Assembly (NCBI GenBank): GCA_015200025.1
Contig: CP054186.1
Location: 3,546,410-3,610,409, forward strand
DNA: 64,000 bases
DNA from: Phycisphaeraceae bacterium
GTDB lineage: Bacteria > Planctomycetota > Phycisphaerae > Phycisphaerales > UBA1924
Direction: 5' to 3'
Part shown: positions 1 to 8,416 of the stretch, piece by piece
Layout: each line of letters opens with the position of its first letter
Position numbering within the stretch: position 1 is the first letter of the stretch
Notes under the pieces: model-generated
What the model saw: only the letters and a program-made list of their open reading frames with translations
The model's database searches: none
Told to the model about the DNA's origin: nothing
Translations under genes and position numbers: made by a program

Positions 1-2
1 TT

Positions 3-812
3 GACTTCGCGGTGTGGTCGTGGCCGTTCCTGGCGTTCCATCACCAGGCCGGGGGGGCGATGTGGTCCGAGGATGGGTCTCGCTGCGTTGTGAACTCTGA
101 CGCGGGTGTTCGAGCCCTGGAGTTCTTCCGCACGCTCCAGGCGGATGGCTCGTTCCAGCCGGTGATGGGCTCGTACACCGACGGGATCACGGCCGACGCG
201 TTGTTCGCCGCGGGGAAGACGGCGATGTTCCTTGACGGGTCGTGGCGCGTCCCCGCGCTCGACGCCGCCATCCCCGACCCCGACGGCTGGGGCGTGGCCC
301 CGTTGCCCCGGGGTGTCACGCGGGCGGTGGTCTGCGGCTCGGTGCTGTGGGGGATCTCGCCCAAGTCTCGCCACAAGGACGAGGGCTGGCGGCTGCTCCG
401 CTGGCTGGTCGACGACCCCCAGGCCGCCGAGTATTGGGACACGCTCCGCGTCGCGCCGCCCGCGAACCTGCGCGTGCTGGGCTCCGACGCGTTCGTCTCG
501 ACGCCGGGGATCCCGAGAGACCCCGCCGACCCGTCGCGTGGGTGGGAGGTCCCGCCGATGCCCGCGGAGTTGTTCCCGTGGCGTGCGGCGTGGCTCCGGT
601 ACGCGGTGACGCCGCACCCGGACCTGGGAGGCCGACCCCCGGGCTTTGTCCCCAGCCACCCCTTCCAGGGCGAACTGCAGGACGAGCTGTCGTCGATGAT
701 GGCGGAATTCCTCAACCCCTCGTCGCGTGTGAGCCCTCGCGAGGCGCTCGACCTGGTGGCCTCGCGGGTCAACGCGATCATCGACCGCTCGCGCCGGCCG
801 GCACGCGATTAA
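3..812 (+). CDS. Sugar ABC transporter substrate-binding protein, 5' end outside window
   Basis: Probable periplasmic solute-binding component of a carbohydrate ABC importer. The reading frame is open to the window edge (first complete codon at 3), so 269 C-terminal residues are visible and the signal peptide and N-terminal lobe are missing. The visible part has the layout of family-1 extracellular solute-binding proteins: a WPFL/QAGG stretch, a helix with ALEFFRTLQ, an ALFAAGKTAMFLDGSW segment (the A-x-F-x-x-G-K-x-A-M pattern is typical of maltose/glycerol-3-phosphate-type binding proteins) and a GVAPLPRG hinge strand. The C-terminal 70 residues are amphipathic helices ending in a basic tail. 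The gene converges on the next one with a 4-bp overlap. Family call is by motif; the substrate is unknown. Confidence 0.75.
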   Translation, partial: DFAVWSWPFLAFHHQAGGAMWSEDGSRCVVNSDAGVRALEFFRTLQADGSFQPVMGSYTDGITADALFAAGKTAMFLDGSWRVPALDAAIPDPDGWGVAPLPRGVTRAVVCGSVLWGISPKSRHKDEGWRLLRWLVDDPQAAEYWDTLRVAPPANLRVLGSDAFVSTPGIPRDPADPSRGWEVPPMPAELFPWRAAWLRYAVTPHPDLGGRPPGFVPSHPFQGELQDELSSMMAEFLNPSSRVSPREALDLVASRVNAIIDRSRRPARD

Positions 813-1612
813 CGGCCCGGCCCTTCGCCGATCCCCCAGGCCCGGCGGACCATCGCCGCCCCCGGTGAGTCGTGGGCCTCGAGCGCCGGGCGTGTGAAGG
901 GCTCGAAGTCGTTGCGGCCGAAGTAGGCCTCGCTGAGTTCCGCGAAGAACTCGCGTGAGTTGTTCATCGCGTAGGCCCGGCGTGTGTCGCCGCCCAGCGC
1001 GTGCCCGACGCGGTCGTACACGCCGGAGGCCTTGGCCCGCTCGAAGGCCTCGTCGATGTACGCGGGGTGGCCGAGCCTCGCGTGCCAGGCGTGGGCCATC
1101 TCGTGCAGGATGGACATGGGCTGCTCGGCCCGCCAGGCGAGGTAGTTGGCGGCGTTGCAGACCTCGACGGCGCGGGCGCGTTCTTTGCCGTACCCGTGCG
1201 TCGTGACCCACGCCTCGGACTCGTGGTAGCACAGGGCCGCGGCGGTGAACCCGGCCCGTCCGGGGAGCGCCCGTGTGACCCAGACCTTCGACCATTCGCG
1301 CAGGCCGTTGACGGCGTCGCCCGGGAGCCGTTCCACGCACAGCTCGAGGTCGAAGGTCAGCGCCGCGAGCGTCCGCCGTGCGTGCGTCGGGTCGTCGCGC
1401 AGGAACGCCCGCTCGACCAGGACGGCGAAGCCCGCGATCTCGACTTCGTCGTAGTCCGCGGCCTGCGGCGCCCGTCGGGGCGCGGCCTCGGGCTCGACGG
1501 CGTCGTCGGCGGCGTGCGGCATGGAGGTGGTGGGGGTGGGGGGGGCGTGCGGGATGAGCGAGTAGGCCGCGGCCGGGACGATCAACGCGACGGCGAGGGT
1601 GGGTTTCAGCAT
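809..1612 (-). CDS. Secreted or anchored zinc-metallopeptidase-like protein (HExxH)
   Basis: 267-residue protein starting at an ATG that overlaps the tsaD stop by 7 bp, which favours this start over an in-frame ATG 63 nt upstream. Residues 1-24 form a hydrophobic signal or anchor, followed by a Pro/Thr/Ala-rich linker to about residue 50. The globular part carries HEMAHAWH at residues 170-177. This is an HExxH zinc-binding helix, with acidic residues in the following YIDEAFERA segment that could supply the third ligand. The export signal and HExxH suggest an envelope peptidase, but no named family was recognised and proteolysis is inferred only from the motif. It is likely the last gene of a ctpA-tsaD-this unit on the minus strand. 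Confidence 0.6.
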   Translation of the reverse strand: MLKPTLAVALIVPAAAYSLIPHAPPTPTTSMPHAADDAVEPEAAPRRAPQAADYDEVEIAGFAVLVERAFLRDDPTHARRTLAALTFDLELCVERLPGDAVNGLREWSKVWVTRALPGRAGFTAAALCYHESEAWVTTHGYGKERARAVEVCNAANYLAWRAEQPMSILHEMAHAWHARLGHPAYIDEAFERAKASGVYDRVGHALGGDTRRAYAMNNSREFFAELSEAYFGRNDFEPFTRPALEAHDSPGAAMVRRAWGIGEGPGR

Positions 1613-2688
1613 GCGGTGGTGGGGACGGGTTGGAGGGTGAGGTCCGCCAAGCGCCCGGTCCGGAGCAGCGGGCACGCGAGCCCGGCGATCATGGCGGCGT
1701 TATCGACGCAGAACGACATCGGGGGGATCAGGAGCGGCACGCCGCGGTCGCGGGCCAGGTCGGCGAGGGCGCGGCGCAGGGCGGAGTTCGCCGTCACCCC
1801 GCCCCCGGCGATCAGGCACCGGGGCGGGCGCCCTTCGCCGCGGAGGTGATCGAACGCGCGACCGAGTTTCAGGGTCACGGCCGCGCACGCGGCGCGCTGG
1901 AACGAGGCGGCGAGGTCGGCCCGTCGGCGTTCGGTCATGGGTGGTGGGGGGGTGTCGTCGCCGCGACGGGCCCGGCGTCCCGAGGGGTCCGGCACGCCGC
2001 GGGCCTCGTAGAGGAGGGCGGTTTTAAGCCCGCTGAAGGAGAAATCGAGCGAGCCCGGCGCGATGCGGCTGATGGGGAGGTCCGCGGCCCGGTCGTCGGC
2101 CCCGGGCGTAGAGGCGAGGCGGTCGAGGTTGGGCCCGCCGGGGTAGGGGAGCCCGAGCACCGTGGCCGCCTTGTCGAAAGCCTCGCCGAGGGCGTCGTCG
2201 ATGGTGGCCCCGAGCCGGCGGGGTTCGAGCCACGACGCCAGCTCGTAGATCGAGGTGTGCCCGCCGCTGACGACCAGCCCCAGGGCGGGGAAGTGGACCT
2301 CCGGGCCCGGCCCGTCGCGTTCCGCCAGCGAGGCCGCGTAGAGGTGGGCGTGGACGTGATCGACGGCGATCAGGGGCACGCCGAGCGACCAGGCCAGCGT
2401 CTTGGCGGCCGCCACGCCGACCAGGAGCGACCCGATGAGCCCCGGGCGGTGCCCCACGGCGACCGCGTCCACCCCGCCGGGCGCGATCCCCGCGGAAGTC
2501 AGCGCGTCTCGCACCACGGGGAGGATGGCGGTGGCGTGGGCGCGGCTGGCGAGCTCGGGGACGACCCCGGCGAAGGCCGCGTGGAGGGTGTGCTGCGACC
2601 ACACCACCGACGATCGCACGCGCGACCCGTCCTCCACCACGGCGGCGGCCGTTTCGTCGCACGAGGTCTCGATCCCGAGGATCATCAT
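1606..2688 (-). CDS. tsaD: tRNA N6-adenosine threonylcarbamoyltransferase TsaD
   Basis: Transfers the threonylcarbamoyl group from TC-AMP to A37 of ANN-decoding tRNAs, working with TsaB and TsaE in the cytoplasm. The N-terminus has GIETSCDET, and the metal-binding HxxxH is present as HVHAH at residues 111-115. SGGHT, DDALGEAFDKAA, PYPGGPNLDR and the C-terminal GGGVTANSALR block are also recognisable. At 360 aa it is slightly longer than usual (about 335-345). The extra length is a low-complexity Arg/Pro insertion around residues 229-255, whose DNA contains a GGTGGGGG run on the plus strand. Two adjacent ATGs (2688 and 2685) are equally possible starts. It lies 31 nt downstream of ctpA and overlaps the next gene, so it is probably co-transcribed. 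Confidence 0.95.
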   Translation of the reverse strand: MMILGIETSCDETAAAVVEDGSRVRSSVVWSQHTLHAAFAGVVPELASRAHATAILPVVRDALTSAGIAPGGVDAVAVGHRPGLIGSLLVGVAAAKTLAWSLGVPLIAVDHVHAHLYAASLAERDGPGPEVHFPALGLVVSGGHTSIYELASWLEPRRLGATIDDALGEAFDKAATVLGLPYPGGPNLDRLASTPGADDRAADLPISRIAPGSLDFSFSGLKTALLYEARGVPDPSGRRARRGDDTPPPPMTERRRADLAASFQRAACAAVTLKLGRAFDHLRGEGRPPRCLIAGGGVTANSALRRALADLARDRGVPLLIPPMSFCVDNAAMIAGLACPLLRTGRLADLTLQPVPTTAC

Positions 2689-2719
2689 GCCGGCGTCATC
2701 CCCGCGAGGTCACGCGGCG

Positions 2720-4399
2720 TCACTTGGGCGAGGCGTCCTGGTACGGCTTGACCTCGGCGTCGATCAGCCACCGTTCCAGGCTGTTGCCGGTGATCTCGAG
2801 CGTCGAGATCAGCCGCCCGTCTTTGTCGAAGACCTGCACCTTGCCCCCGACGACGTCCACCTCGTCGGGCCAGAGGTCCTTGGGCTTGGTCGCCGCGTCG
2901 CCCAGGGCCCGCTCGAGCTCCTCGGCGCGGCGTTCGATGCGGATCATGTCGCGTGTGAGGCGGTCCCGCGTGGCGAAGAGCCGGGACAGCTCTTCCGCCG
3001 CCGCCTGGGTCATCGCGGGCGTGGCGCCGGCGTCGACCGGGGGCCACTGGCCGGTCGTGACCCGCGCCAGGACGGCCGCGTAGGCCGCTTCCAGTTGCGG
3101 GTCCTTGAGTTTCTTGACCAGATCGAGCCCCATCGGCTCGGCGCCGGGGTTGGCGCCCTGCCCCGGGGCCCGCAGCACGTCCTCGTCCCGCCTCGCGCGG
3201 AGCATGTCCAGCGTCTGGGCGTCGGTGAGCGGGACGAAATGCCCGGGCGAGGGGTCCACGCCCCACTGGAGCGACGCCCCCTTGCGGGTGAGGTTCCGGC
3301 CCGAGGGCAGGTAGTACGCCTGCTCGGTGATCTTGAGTTCGGCCGTCTTCTCGACGCCCCCCTCGCTCACGCGGATGTTGCGGACGGTCTGGACGGAGCC
3401 CTTGCCGAAGGTGCGCGTCCCGACGGCGACGGCGCGGTCGTTCTCGACGAGGGCCCCGGCGAGGATCTCGCTGGCCGAGGCCGATTGCCCGTTGATGAGG
3501 ACGACGATCGGGAAGTCGGGGAGCGTTCCGGGCTCCGAGGCCCGTTCGATGCGCTCGGGGAAGGCCCGCCCGCGCGTCGAGACGATGACGCCGTCCTTGA
3601 GGAAGAAGTCCGCGATGGCGACGGCGTCCTGGAGGACGCCCCCGGGGTTGGAGCGCACGTCGAGGATCAGGCCGTTGAGACCGCCGCGGTCGGCCCCGAC
3701 GGAGGCGAGCGCCTTGGCCACCTCGGCGGACGATCGGGGGAGGAACTGCGTGATGCGGAGGTAGGCGATCTTGCGTTCGGGGTCGATCAAGAACCGCCAC
3801 TCGTTGGGGTTCGCCGGGTCGCGGACGATGCCCTTGACCGCGCGGGTGTTGATGCGTTCGCGGACGATGGTGACCGGGAGGCGCTGCCCCCCGCGCTCGA
3901 CGAGGATCGAGACCGGCGTCCCGGGCTGGCCCATCAGGCGGCGGACGCACTCGTCGATCGAGAGCCCCAGCGTGCTCTGCCCCTCGATCTCGACGACCTT
4001 GTCCTCGGCCATCAGGCCCGCGCGGTAGGCGGGGCTGTCTTCCAGGGGCGAGACGATCGTCAGGTACCCCTCGGTGATGTTGACCTGCGCGCCGATGCCC
4101 ACATACTCGCCCGTGAGGTCCTTGTTGAACTCCGCCGTGTCCGCCGGGGGGACGTAGACCGTGTACGGGTCGTCGAGGGCCTCGAGCATCCCCGTGATGG
4201 CCCCTTCCTGCATCTTGCGGACGGTCTCGGCGGAGATCTCCTCGGCGTAGGTCGCGGAGACGGCGGATTTCACGCTGATGATCGGATCGAAGAACGCGTA
4301 GTCGTTCGAACGCTGGACGAGCGCCAGCGTGCTCCCGAACGCCGCCACCCCCAGCACCACGACCAGCGACGCCTCGATAATCGCCCGACGGTTCGACAT
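2720..4399 (-). CDS. ctpA: Carboxyl-terminal processing protease, S41 family
   Basis: Membrane-anchored periplasmic serine protease that trims C-termini of envelope proteins. The 559-aa protein starts at the ATG giving MSNRR; the longer frame upstream is low-complexity and not conserved. Residues 6-28 form the single membrane anchor. A PDZ domain spans about residues 95-175. The S41 catalytic core follows, with SASASE at 306-311 (Ser308 the likely nucleophile) and FGKGSVQ at 331-337 (Lys333 the likely general base). The Ser-Lys spacing of 25 matches E. coli Prc. A C-terminal region with predicted coiled coil (about 470-540) is rich in Arg, Glu and Leu. It is divergent from hflX, with 260 bp between them. 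Confidence 0.93.
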   Translation of the reverse strand: MSNRRAIIEASLVVVLGVAAFGSTLALVQRSNDYAFFDPIISVKSAVSATYAEEISAETVRKMQEGAITGMLEALDDPYTVYVPPADTAEFNKDLTGEYVGIGAQVNITEGYLTIVSPLEDSPAYRAGLMAEDKVVEIEGQSTLGLSIDECVRRLMGQPGTPVSILVERGGQRLPVTIVRERINTRAVKGIVRDPANPNEWRFLIDPERKIAYLRITQFLPRSSAEVAKALASVGADRGGLNGLILDVRSNPGGVLQDAVAIADFFLKDGVIVSTRGRAFPERIERASEPGTLPDFPIVVLINGQSASASEILAGALVENDRAVAVGTRTFGKGSVQTVRNIRVSEGGVEKTAELKITEQAYYLPSGRNLTRKGASLQWGVDPSPGHFVPLTDAQTLDMLRARRDEDVLRAPGQGANPGAEPMGLDLVKKLKDPQLEAAYAAVLARVTTGQWPPVDAGATPAMTQAAAEELSRLFATRDRLTRDMIRIERRAEELERALGDAATKPKDLWPDEVDVVGGKVQVFDKDGRLISTLEITGNSLERWLIDAEVKPYQDASPK

Positions 4400-4659
4400 G
4401 CACGCCCTCCGGAGTCTCCCGAGTGTACGGGGCGCCCGGGGCCCCGGTTTCGCCGTCGCTCCGCGCCGCGCCCGTCCGAAACCCCTGGGCCTATACTTCA
4501 AACGACATGCGCTAAGCACATGAACCCACGCCGACCTTCCCCGCCCCCGCGGCTCGCACGCGGGACGCCGGCGATACCGCCCCGGCGGCGCATGATCGAT
4601 CCACCACCAAACAATGTCCGCGGGCCCCGGCTCGGCCGGAGCCCCCACAAGGAACCCGT

Positions 4660-6108
4660 ATGCCGGTCCAGCACGAACGCTCCGAACTCGCCGTCCAATC
4701 CGAGCGCGCGGTGGTCGCCGCCGTCAGGCTCCCCGATTCCCGGTTCGACCGCGTCAATCCCTTCGGGGAGATCCGATCGCTCGCCGAGCAGGCGGGCGCC
4801 AACGTCGTGGGCGAACTGACGCAGAACCTGACCCGCCCTTTCCCGGCCACGTACATGGGCCCGGGCAAGGTGGAGGAACTCAAGGCCCTGTGCGAGGCCC
4901 TGGACGCCAAGACGATCATCTTCGACCACGACCTGACGCCCAAGCAGATCGGGAACATCGAGAAGGCCACGCTCCGCAAGGTCCTCGACCGCTCCGAGCT
5001 GATCCTGGACATTTTCGCCTCCCGCGCCACGAGCGCCGAGGCCAAGCTGCAGGTCGAGCTCGCCCAGCTCGAGTACACGTACCCGAGGCTCAAGGCCATG
5101 TGGTCGCACCTCGAGCGCATCACGGGTGGGATCGGCTCCCGCGGTCCGGGCGAGCAGCAGCTCGAGATCGACCGCCGCCTGGTCCAGTCCCGCAAGGACG
5201 ACCTCAAGCGGGCCATCGCGGAGGTCCAGGACCGCAAGCGCCGCGAGGTGCAGCGTCGCAAGCTCGAGCACTTCACGGTCGGGGTGGTCGGGTACACCAA
5301 CGCCGGGAAGTCCACGCTGTTCAACACCCTGACCTCCGGGGGCGCGTACGCGGACGACCGCCTGTTCGCCACGCTGATGACGCGGACGCGGGAGTGGGAC
5401 CTCGCCGGGGGTCTGACCGTGATGCTCTCGGACACCGTGGGGTTCGTGCGCGACCTGCCGCACAACCTGATCGCGGCCTTCCGCGCGACGCTGGAGGAGG
5501 CGACGCACGCGGACCTGCTGCTGATCGTCGTCGACGTCTCGGACCCCGCCGCCCAGATGCAGCTCGACACCGTGACGTCGACCCTCGACGGGCTGATCGG
5601 CGAGGTCGCGGAGCGCGAGGCGCGGCTCAACCAGAAATACACGCCCCCGCCCCGGCTGCTCCTGCTCAACAAGGCCGACCGCCTGGCCGACAACCGCGAT
5701 CTGCTGGTCTGGCAGCAACGGGACCCGTCGGCGATCCCGATCTGCGCCCTGGACCCCGTTCGCGTGCCCGAGGCGGCCCACTCGCCCTACCGCGCGGGGA
5801 TCGAGGCCGTGCGCCGCGCCGTGCTCGACGCGGCCCGGGGCGAGGTCGAAGCCCTCGACATCACGATCCCGCTGGCCGAGAGCAAGACGGTGCACCTGGT
5901 CGAGAACCGGGCCGAGGTCGTGGACCGCCGGTACACCGACACCCACGTCACCCTCGCCGCCCGCATCGGCGCCAAGGTGCTCGCCCGTCTCCGCGCCGGG
6001 GGAGCCCGGTTCACGGTCGCCTCGCCCGACGGCGGCGAGGTCGTCCTTCCCGAGCCGGACGCCGGGCCCATCCGCCCCACGGGCTGGTCCAACGCCGCGC
6101 ACGCGTAG
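4660..6108 (+). CDS. hflX: GTPase HflX, ribosome-associated
   Basis: Ribosome-splitting GTPase of the HflX/ObgE superfamily. It has 482 residues, with the HflX N-terminal nucleotide-binding domain (about 15-110), a coiled linker containing GGIGSRGPGEQQLE (156-169) that is diagnostic of the family, and the G domain. Within the G domain are G1 GYTNAGKST (211-219), G3 DTVGFVRDLPH and G4 NKAD. The C-terminal region is extended relative to minimal HflX. A TATACT hexamer at 4492-4497 could be a -10 element, but no convincing -35 was found, and it would leave a leader of about 160 nt. The 260-bp space before the start otherwise shows nothing recognisable. Confidence 0.93.
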   Translation: MPVQHERSELAVQSERAVVAAVRLPDSRFDRVNPFGEIRSLAEQAGANVVGELTQNLTRPFPATYMGPGKVEELKALCEALDAKTIIFDHDLTPKQIGNIEKATLRKVLDRSELILDIFASRATSAEAKLQVELAQLEYTYPRLKAMWSHLERITGGIGSRGPGEQQLEIDRRLVQSRKDDLKRAIAEVQDRKRREVQRRKLEHFTVGVVGYTNAGKSTLFNTLTSGGAYADDRLFATLMTRTREWDLAGGLTVMLSDTVGFVRDLPHNLIAAFRATLEEATHADLLLIVVDVSDPAAQMQLDTVTSTLDGLIGEVAEREARLNQKYTPPPRLLLLNKADRLADNRDLLVWQQRDPSAIPICALDPVRVPEAAHSPYRAGIEAVRRAVLDAARGEVEALDITIPLAESKTVHLVENRAEVVDRRYTDTHVTLAARIGAKVLARLRAGGARFTVASPDGGEVVLPEPDAGPIRPTGWSNAAHA

Positions 6109-6125
6109 AACCGCCCAGCACCCGA

Positions 6126-6170
6126 TGGTGAGTGGTGGGGGGTGGGGGGTGGGGGGGTGGGGGTGTGGGG
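6126..6170. repeat. G-rich low-complexity tract between hflX and the pseudopilin gene
   Basis: Forty-five bases composed almost entirely of GGTGGGGG-like units on the plus strand, lying between two convergent genes. Four or more G-runs of at least four bases occur in close succession, so this strand could form a G-quadruplex. There is no T-tract, so it does not read as an intrinsic terminator, although a G-quadruplex might impede polymerase. Confidence 0.6.
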
Positions 6171-6171
6171 G

Positions 6172-6942
6172 TTACCGAGCGCTGCGGTGGTAGAGCCCGT
6201 CGTCCCACCGTGCGAGGGCCGAGATCGCCTCCGCCGCGATCAGCCCGGCGTGCCCGTCGAAGAACACCGCGTGGGTCCCGCGTCCGTGCCGCGTGGGGAA
6301 CACGCGGATCTCGCTGGCCGGGCCGGCGATGTGCCGCTCGTCCCACAGGTCGTACCACTGCGCGATGTCGATGTCCCTCGTCCCCGTGTACCACGTCCTC
6401 GCGTACGACCCGTCGCGGTCCTCCGCGAAATCGGTCAGGTAGACGATCTCGCCGGGCCTGGGGATCAGCGTCAGTTTCGTGAGCCCGCGCCGGAAACGGT
6501 CGTTCATGCGCCCGCGAACATCGAACCGCCCGGGGCCCACGAACGGCACCCCGTTCACCACGTACTGGATCGCGTGCCCGTCCATGTACCGCGACGGGCA
6601 CCGGTAGTACCTCGCCCCCGCGAACCGATCGTCCGCGTCGAACCCCGTCGAGTACCGCGTGTCCACGAACGGCCTGAGCACGCTGGCCCACGGCGGGCGG
6701 TCCACCTCGCCGTTGCCCAGCGGCGCCACGCCCTCTCTCGGCACCAGGTCCTTGTATTGCCCGGCGTACAGCATCGCCGCCGCCCCGATCTGCTTCTGGT
6801 TCGAGAGGCACGCCACCGCACGCCCCGCCTCACGCGCCCTCCCCAGCGTCGGCAACAACAGCCCGATCAACATCGCGATGATCGCGATCACCACCAACAA
6901 CTCAATCAGAGTGAATCCCCGCGGGGCCCGTCCGGACGCCAT
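6172..6942 (-). CDS. Type II secretion/pilin-like protein with prepilin N-terminal methylation site
   Basis: 256-residue pseudopilin-like protein of the kind greatly expanded in planctomycetes. After a short basic leader, residues 9-15 read RGFTLIE, the prepilin peptidase cleavage and methylation site with Glu at mature position 5. A hydrophobic helix follows to about residue 30. The soluble domain then has a C-terminal block with [10 protein letters not shown], the H-x-G/D-G-H ending seen in this family. The start is the ATG just before the leader. A much longer open frame runs upstream through the tRNA and the phosphodiesterase gene, but only this part carries the domain. The role (secretion pseudopilus, surface or matrix assembly) cannot be told from sequence. 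Confidence 0.85.
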   Translation of the reverse strand: MASGRAPRGFTLIELLVVIAIIAMLIGLLLPTLGRAREAGRAVACLSNQKQIGAAAMLYAGQYKDLVPREGVAPLGNGEVDRPPWASVLRPFVDTRYSTGFDADDRFAGARYYRCPSRYMDGHAIQYVVNGVPFVGPGRFDVRGRMNDRFRRGLTKLTLIPRPGEIVYLTDFAEDRDGSYARTWYTGTRDIDIAQWYDLWDERHIAGPASEIRVFPTRHGRGTHAVFFDGHAGLIAAEAISALARWDDGLYHRSAR

Positions 6943-7066
6943 ACCACCCCAGTCTACCACCACGACGCCCCTGTACCCCTGATCACCCTCTCGCACGCTC
7001 CCAGACGCCCCCGGTCCCGGGCCGTATGAACCCAGAACCCCACCCCGGCCCCTCTTCGCCCGCCAC

Positions 7067-7094
7067 TGGACTCCCGGCCCCAGCCCCCCGATAC
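7067..7094 (+). promoter_or_regulatory. Possible sigma-70-type promoter of tRNA-Thr
   Basis: TGGACT at 7067-7072 (4 of 6 matches to the -35 consensus) and GATACT at 7089-7094 (-10-like) are separated by 16 bp and would start transcription near 7101, about 20 nt before the mature tRNA. The spacing and position fit, but the matches are modest. Confidence 0.35.
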
Positions 7095-7121
7095 TTCCCC
7101 TCCCCGGCTCACCCCGGGCAC

Positions 7122-7193
7122 GCCACCTTAGCTCAGCGGTAGAGCGATGCTTTCGTAAAGCATAGGTCCAGGGTTCAAATCCCTGAGGTGGCT
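7122..7193 (+). tRNA. tRNA-Thr (anticodon CGT)
   Basis: Complete cloverleaf. The acceptor GCCACCT pairs with AGGTGGC, D-stem GCTC with GAGC, anticodon stem ATGCT with AGCAT around the loop TTCGTAA (anticodon CGT, reading ACG), and T-stem CAGGG with CCCTG around TTCAAAT. The discriminator is T and no CCA is encoded. The minus-strand phosphodiesterase frame runs into this gene from the opposite side. Confidence 0.95.
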
Positions 7194-8327
7194 CTTTCCC
7201 CCCTTCGTCAGGCGCCCGCCCCACCCCGCCCCACCCCGCCCCCCCCGCCCCCCCGGCCCCGCCGCGGGCTCCAACGCCGACCGCTCGACCCGCATCCGGT
7301 GCACGACCTTCCCCTCGTGGTCGAACCACCGGGCCGTCATCACGGCACGCTCCCCGATGCCCTCCACGTCCAGCACCATCGCGGTCTGCTCGACGCCGAT
7401 ATCCCAGACCAGGGCTTCGTCCGGGGCGTTGGCGGCGGCGATCACGCCTTGGGCCATCGGCGAGGTGATGAACTCGTGCATCGGGTACGGCACGCCCCAA
7501 CGCCCCACCGGATGGACGAGCGCCCGGCTGCGGTGGATGTCGCCGCCCATCAGCACCACGCCGCCGATGGCCTCCTCCGCGATGAACCGCATCAGCGCCC
7601 CGCGTTCGTGCGGGTAGGCGCCCCAGTAGTCCTTTTTGTTGGGCCGGACAGCGTCGTTCCAGATCATCCCGCTCGCCAACACCTTGAACACCGCGTCGGA
7701 GGCCTTCAACTCCCGCCGGAGCCATTCCCATTGACGCCGCCCGATCAGCGTCCGCGTCTCCGGGTCCGCGAACGAGGGCTCGGTGCCGGCGAACCACCGG
7801 GCGTCGATCAGGAACACGTCCACCGCCCCGACGCGGACCTTCGTGTAGATCCCCTCGCCGTCCTCGCCGAACGATGGGTTCCCGCCCGGGGTCCCCTCGG
7901 CGGGCGACATGGCCTCGACGAACGCGGCCCGGCTGTGCTCCTTGCCTATGAGCCGCCCGTCCGTGTCGTTGAGCCCGAAATCGTGATCGTCCCACGTCGC
8001 GTAATACGGCACCTCACGCCGCAGCGCCGCGACCTCCGGCATGGCGAAAAACTCGCGGTACCGCCGGCGCTGCGTCTGCGGGTCCGTCGTGTCGATGTAC
8101 GGGGTGTCACCCAGCGCAAAGAACGCGGCCGGCCTCGCCTCCCGGACGCGATCCCAGACGGGCTGGGTCTTGAACCTCGCGTCGCTCGCGCACGAGCCGA
8201 ACGCGAGCCTCGTCACACCCTCTCCGGGCGGCCCGAGCCGCTCCACGGGCGGGGCCTCCGCCGCGGGCGGTGGGAACGACCCGAGGAGATAGGCGAACAC
8301 GGCGATGAAACCGGCGGCGAAGCTCAT
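7128..8327 (-). CDS. PhoD-like alkaline phosphatase/phosphodiesterase, exported
   Basis: Calcineurin-like metallophosphoesterase related to PhoD. Residues 1-24 look like a signal peptide. Metal-site motifs are LAFGSCASD near residue 40, [11 protein letters not shown] near 70, the family hallmark WDDHDFG near 112, and a [12 protein letters not shown] block that supplies the C-terminal ligands. At about 360 residues of recognisable domain it is a compact version of the family. The last 35-40 codons read through a Gly-rich tract and then antisense across tRNA-Thr, so the native C-terminus is doubtful. Either the protein carries a meaningless tail or an earlier stop has been lost. The start at 8327 gives a good signal peptide. 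It is divergent from the next gene. Confidence 0.8.
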   Translation of the reverse strand: MSFAAGFIAVFAYLLGSFPPPAAEAPPVERLGPPGEGVTRLAFGSCASDARFKTQPVWDRVREARPAAFFALGDTPYIDTTDPQTQRRRYREFFAMPEVAALRREVPYYATWDDHDFGLNDTDGRLIGKEHSRAAFVEAMSPAEGTPGGNPSFGEDGEGIYTKVRVGAVDVFLIDARWFAGTEPSFADPETRTLIGRRQWEWLRRELKASDAVFKVLASGMIWNDAVRPNKKDYWGAYPHERGALMRFIAEEAIGGVVLMGGDIHRSRALVHPVGRWGVPYPMHEFITSPMAQGVIAAANAPDEALVWDIGVEQTAMVLDVEGIGERAVMTARWFDHEGKVVHRMRVERSALEPAAGPGGRGGRGGAGWGGRLTKGGKSHLRDLNPGPMLYESIALPLS

Positions 8328-8416
8328 CGGGGCATGGTAGTGTCTGTGCCGGCACGATTTATAAGAAAGACGCTAAACTGCTCGGGCCTCCCGAACGTGC
8401 CCGCACGTCCCTCACG

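Noticed and set aside
2402..4819. 805-residue plus-strand frame over tsaD and ctpA
   Set aside because: Antisense to two conserved genes and compositionally like other high-GC shadows.
6126..6170. Terminator between hflX and the pseudopilin gene
   Set aside because: G-rich tract without stem-loop and T-run on either strand.
6172..7995. 607-residue minus-strand frame joining the pseudopilin to the phosphodiesterase region
   Set aside because: Only the 256 C-terminal residues match a family; the rest is an out-of-frame reading of the phosphodiesterase and the tRNA antisense (GFEPWTY-type text).
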